This document shows, piece by piece, positions 48,152 to 49,554 of a stretch of 49,554 bases of DNA. This stretch comes from Candidatus Rokuibacteriota bacterium. GTDB taxonomy: Bacteria; Methylomirabilota; Methylomirabilia; Rokubacteriales; CSP1-6. The stretch is from positions 1 to 49,554 of the forward strand of contig QHRW01000124.1 of NCBI GenBank assembly GCA_003220265.1. The letters are read 5' to 3'. Under the pieces are notes generated by a model. It was given only the letters and a program-made list of their open reading frames with translations, was not told where the DNA came from and did no database searches. The position numbers and the translations under genes are program-made. The first letter of the stretch is position 1. The number at the start of each line of letters is the position of its first letter.

Positions 48152-49554
48152 CGCGGGAAGGCGTCCTTGACGCCGCCGTCCACGGTGAGCGTACAGCCGG
48201 TGGTCTTCGCCGAGCGGTCGGAGGCGAAGAACAGCGCGGCCTGGGCGACGTCGTCGGGCAGGATGCGGACACCCAGCAGGTTGCGCTTGCGATAGAAGTC
48301 CTCGATCTGGTCCACGTCGATCCCCTGGGCCGCCGCGCGCTCGCGCCGGATCTCCTCGGACCAGAGCTTGGAGTCCTGGAAGACGGCGTCGGGGTTGATG
48401 ATGTTCGAGCGAATCCCGTGCGGCGCGCCCTCCAGCGCCAGCACCTTGGCCAGCTGCGCCTCGGCCGCCTTGGCCGCGGAGTAGGCCGCGAAGTCCTTGC
48501 CGGGCGACATGACGTTCTTGGTCGCCACGAACACCAGCGAGCCGCCGATGGACTGGCGCACGAGCACGCGCATGGCCTCGCGCGCGACGAGGAAGTGGCC
48601 CGTCGCGTTGACGGCGAACGAGCGCTCCCAGTCGGCCAGCGCCATGCGGTCCACCGGCGCCGAGTGCGCGATGCCGGCGTTGGAGACGAGCACGTCGAGG
48701 CCGCCCCAGCGCAGCACGGTCTCCTCGAACGCCGCGCGCACCGAGGCCTCCTGCGTGACGTCCATGCCGAGGCCGAAGGCGCGACCGCCGCCGACCGCTT
48801 TCGTCACCTCGTCGGCCACGCGGCCGGCGGAGGCGGCGTCGAGGTCGGTGACCGCCACGTGGGCGCCCTCGGCGGCCAGCCGGTGCGCGATCGCGCGGCC
48901 GATGCCGGAGCCGCCGCCGGTGACCAGCACGATGCGCCGGGCCAGCTCCTTCTCGGGCGGCGCCAGCGTGAGCTTGTAGAGCTCGAGCGGCCAGTACTCG
49001 ACGTCGAAGGCGTCCTTCGCCGACAGCGACACGTAACGGCCGAAGGCCGAGGCGTTGCCGATCACGTCGATCGTGTGGTGATAGATGTCGTCCACGATCC
49101 CGGCCGTGCGCGCGTCGCGCCCGGCCGTGAACATGCCAAGGCCCGGCACCAGCACGACACGCGGCAGCGCGTCGAGCAGCTCGACGCCGGGACCGCGGTG
49201 GCCGTCCACGTACGCCGTGTAGTCGCGCACGAAGCCCTCGATCGCGCGCTCGATGGCCGTCCACGTGGCGGCGGGATCGCGCGCATCGTCGAGGGCGACG
49301 AAGCACGGCAGGCGCTTGGTGTAGATCGTGTGGTCGGGCGTGGCGGGTCCCACCTGGCTCAGCGCCGGCGCCTCGACGGAGGACGCGAACTCGGTCACGC
49401 GCTCGCTGTCGTCGAAGCCCAGGATCACGCGGCGCGGCTGCGAGAGCCGGCCACGCAGGCGCGGCGCCAGCTCGAGCACGGCGGCGCGGCGGGCCGCCGG
49501 CTCCAGCGCCGGCACGCGGAGGCCCCCGAAGACGCGGCGGCCGCGCGTGCGCTC
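48148..49554 (-). CDS. Bifunctional aldolase/short-chain dehydrogenase (RhaD/YuxG-type), C-terminal part
   Basis: The frame is open to the window edge; 468 residues are visible and the N-terminal class II aldolase part is cut off. The middle, with GPATPDHTIYTKRLPCFV and LVPGLGMFTAG, is typical of the aldolase-SDR fusion used in rhamnose and related sugar breakdown. The C-terminal SDR has TGGGSGIGRA, SNAGIA and YSAAK. The usual Ser before the Tyr lies in VATKNVMSPGK and is not a clear match. It would cleave a sugar phosphate and process the aldehyde. A GTG at 49515 is an internal codon, not the start. Confidence 0.9.
   Translation of the reverse strand, partial: ERTRGRRVFGGLRVPALEPAARRAAVLELAPRLRGRLSQPRRVILGFDDSERVTEFASSVEAPALSQVGPATPDHTIYTKRLPCFVALDDARDPAATWTAIERAIEGFVRDYTAYVDGHRGPGVELLDALPRVVLVPGLGMFTAGRDARTAGIVDDIYHHTIDVIGNASAFGRYVSLSAKDAFDVEYWPLELYKLTLAPPEKELARRIVLVTGGGSGIGRAIAHRLAAEGAHVAVTDLDAASAGRVADEVTKAVGGGRAFGLGMDVTQEASVRAAFEETVLRWGGLDVLVSNAGIAHSAPVDRMALADWERSFAVNATGHFLVAREAMRVLVRQSIGGSLVFVATKNVMSPGKDFAAYSAAKAAEAQLAKVLALEGAPHGIRSNIINPDAVFQDSKLWSEEIRRERAAAQGIDVDQIEDFYRKRNLLGVRILPDDVAQAALFFASDRSAKTTGCTLTVDGGVKDAFPR

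Overview
The window is very GC-rich, densely packed bacterial chromosomal DNA. The gene content fits an uncultivated, aerobic or microaerobic soil/sediment lineage such as Candidatus Rokubacteria (Methylomirabilota): a cbb3-type oxidase with a complete system I cytochrome c maturation locus, class III CoA-transferase, thiolase/DUF35, luciferase-like oxidoreductase, aldolase/SDR fusion and an Opp/Dpp transporter. The taxonomic call is inference from content and codon bias; there is no rRNA marker here. I saw no rRNA, tRNA, CRISPR array, transposase or phage gene.

Layout. 1-3378 (minus): the start of a glutamine synthetase-like gene cut by the window edge, a serine hydrolase, an M50 membrane protease and a short RNase III-like protein lacking catalytic acids. 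3473-9558 (minus): one fatty acid/phospholipid operon read from yceD through rpmF, plsX, fabH, fabD, fabG and acpP to fabF, with a clear sigma70-like promoter at 9649-9677. 9683-21953 (plus): divergently transcribed htpX, then a cytochrome oxidase and haem-delivery block: ccoN, a ccoO fused to two ccoP-type c domains, ccoS, a separate CcoP-like membrane anchor, a 33-residue membrane microprotein, ctaG, then ccmA-B-C-D-E-F-G-H-I. Almost every junction in this block is an ATGA/GTGA/CTGA overlap. It builds the oxidase, exports and attaches haem to its c-type domains, and supplies assembly factors. The block is interrupted between ccmG and ccmH by an antisense gene and a tandem palindromic repeat.

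21964-28987: a small membrane protein and a DtxR/MntR-type regulator (minus), then ligA, a Kelch lipoprotein, an exported HEAT/TPR protein, an RraA-like protein, a GNAT, a DinB-fold protein and an exported unknown (plus). 28894-30848 (minus): citramalate synthase coupled to a lone receiver protein. 31039-31782 (plus): two small unknowns. 31766-35970 (minus): GNAT, CaiB/BaiF CoA-transferase, DUF35 protein, a thiolase-like protein without its nucleophilic Cys, a Fis-type HTH protein and a 7Fe ferredoxin. 36072-41668 (minus): a five-gene peptide/nickel-type ABC importer. 41900-49554: mainly minus-strand genes for two glycosyltransferases, a BcsL/CelD-type acyltransferase, an FmdB zinc ribbon, a DUF1272-SnoaL fusion, a flavin reductase-like protein, a luciferase-like oxidoreductase and the 3' part of an aldolase/SDR fusion.

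The most unusual signals are short dispersed DNA elements placed at gene junctions. One family (at least three good copies) ends in GCGGCACCCGCT directly before start codons. A second family is a GC-rich palindrome placed at gene 3' ends and sometimes translated. The split and re-fused CcoO/CcoP architecture with its tiny extra membrane protein is the best candidate for an under-described protein system.
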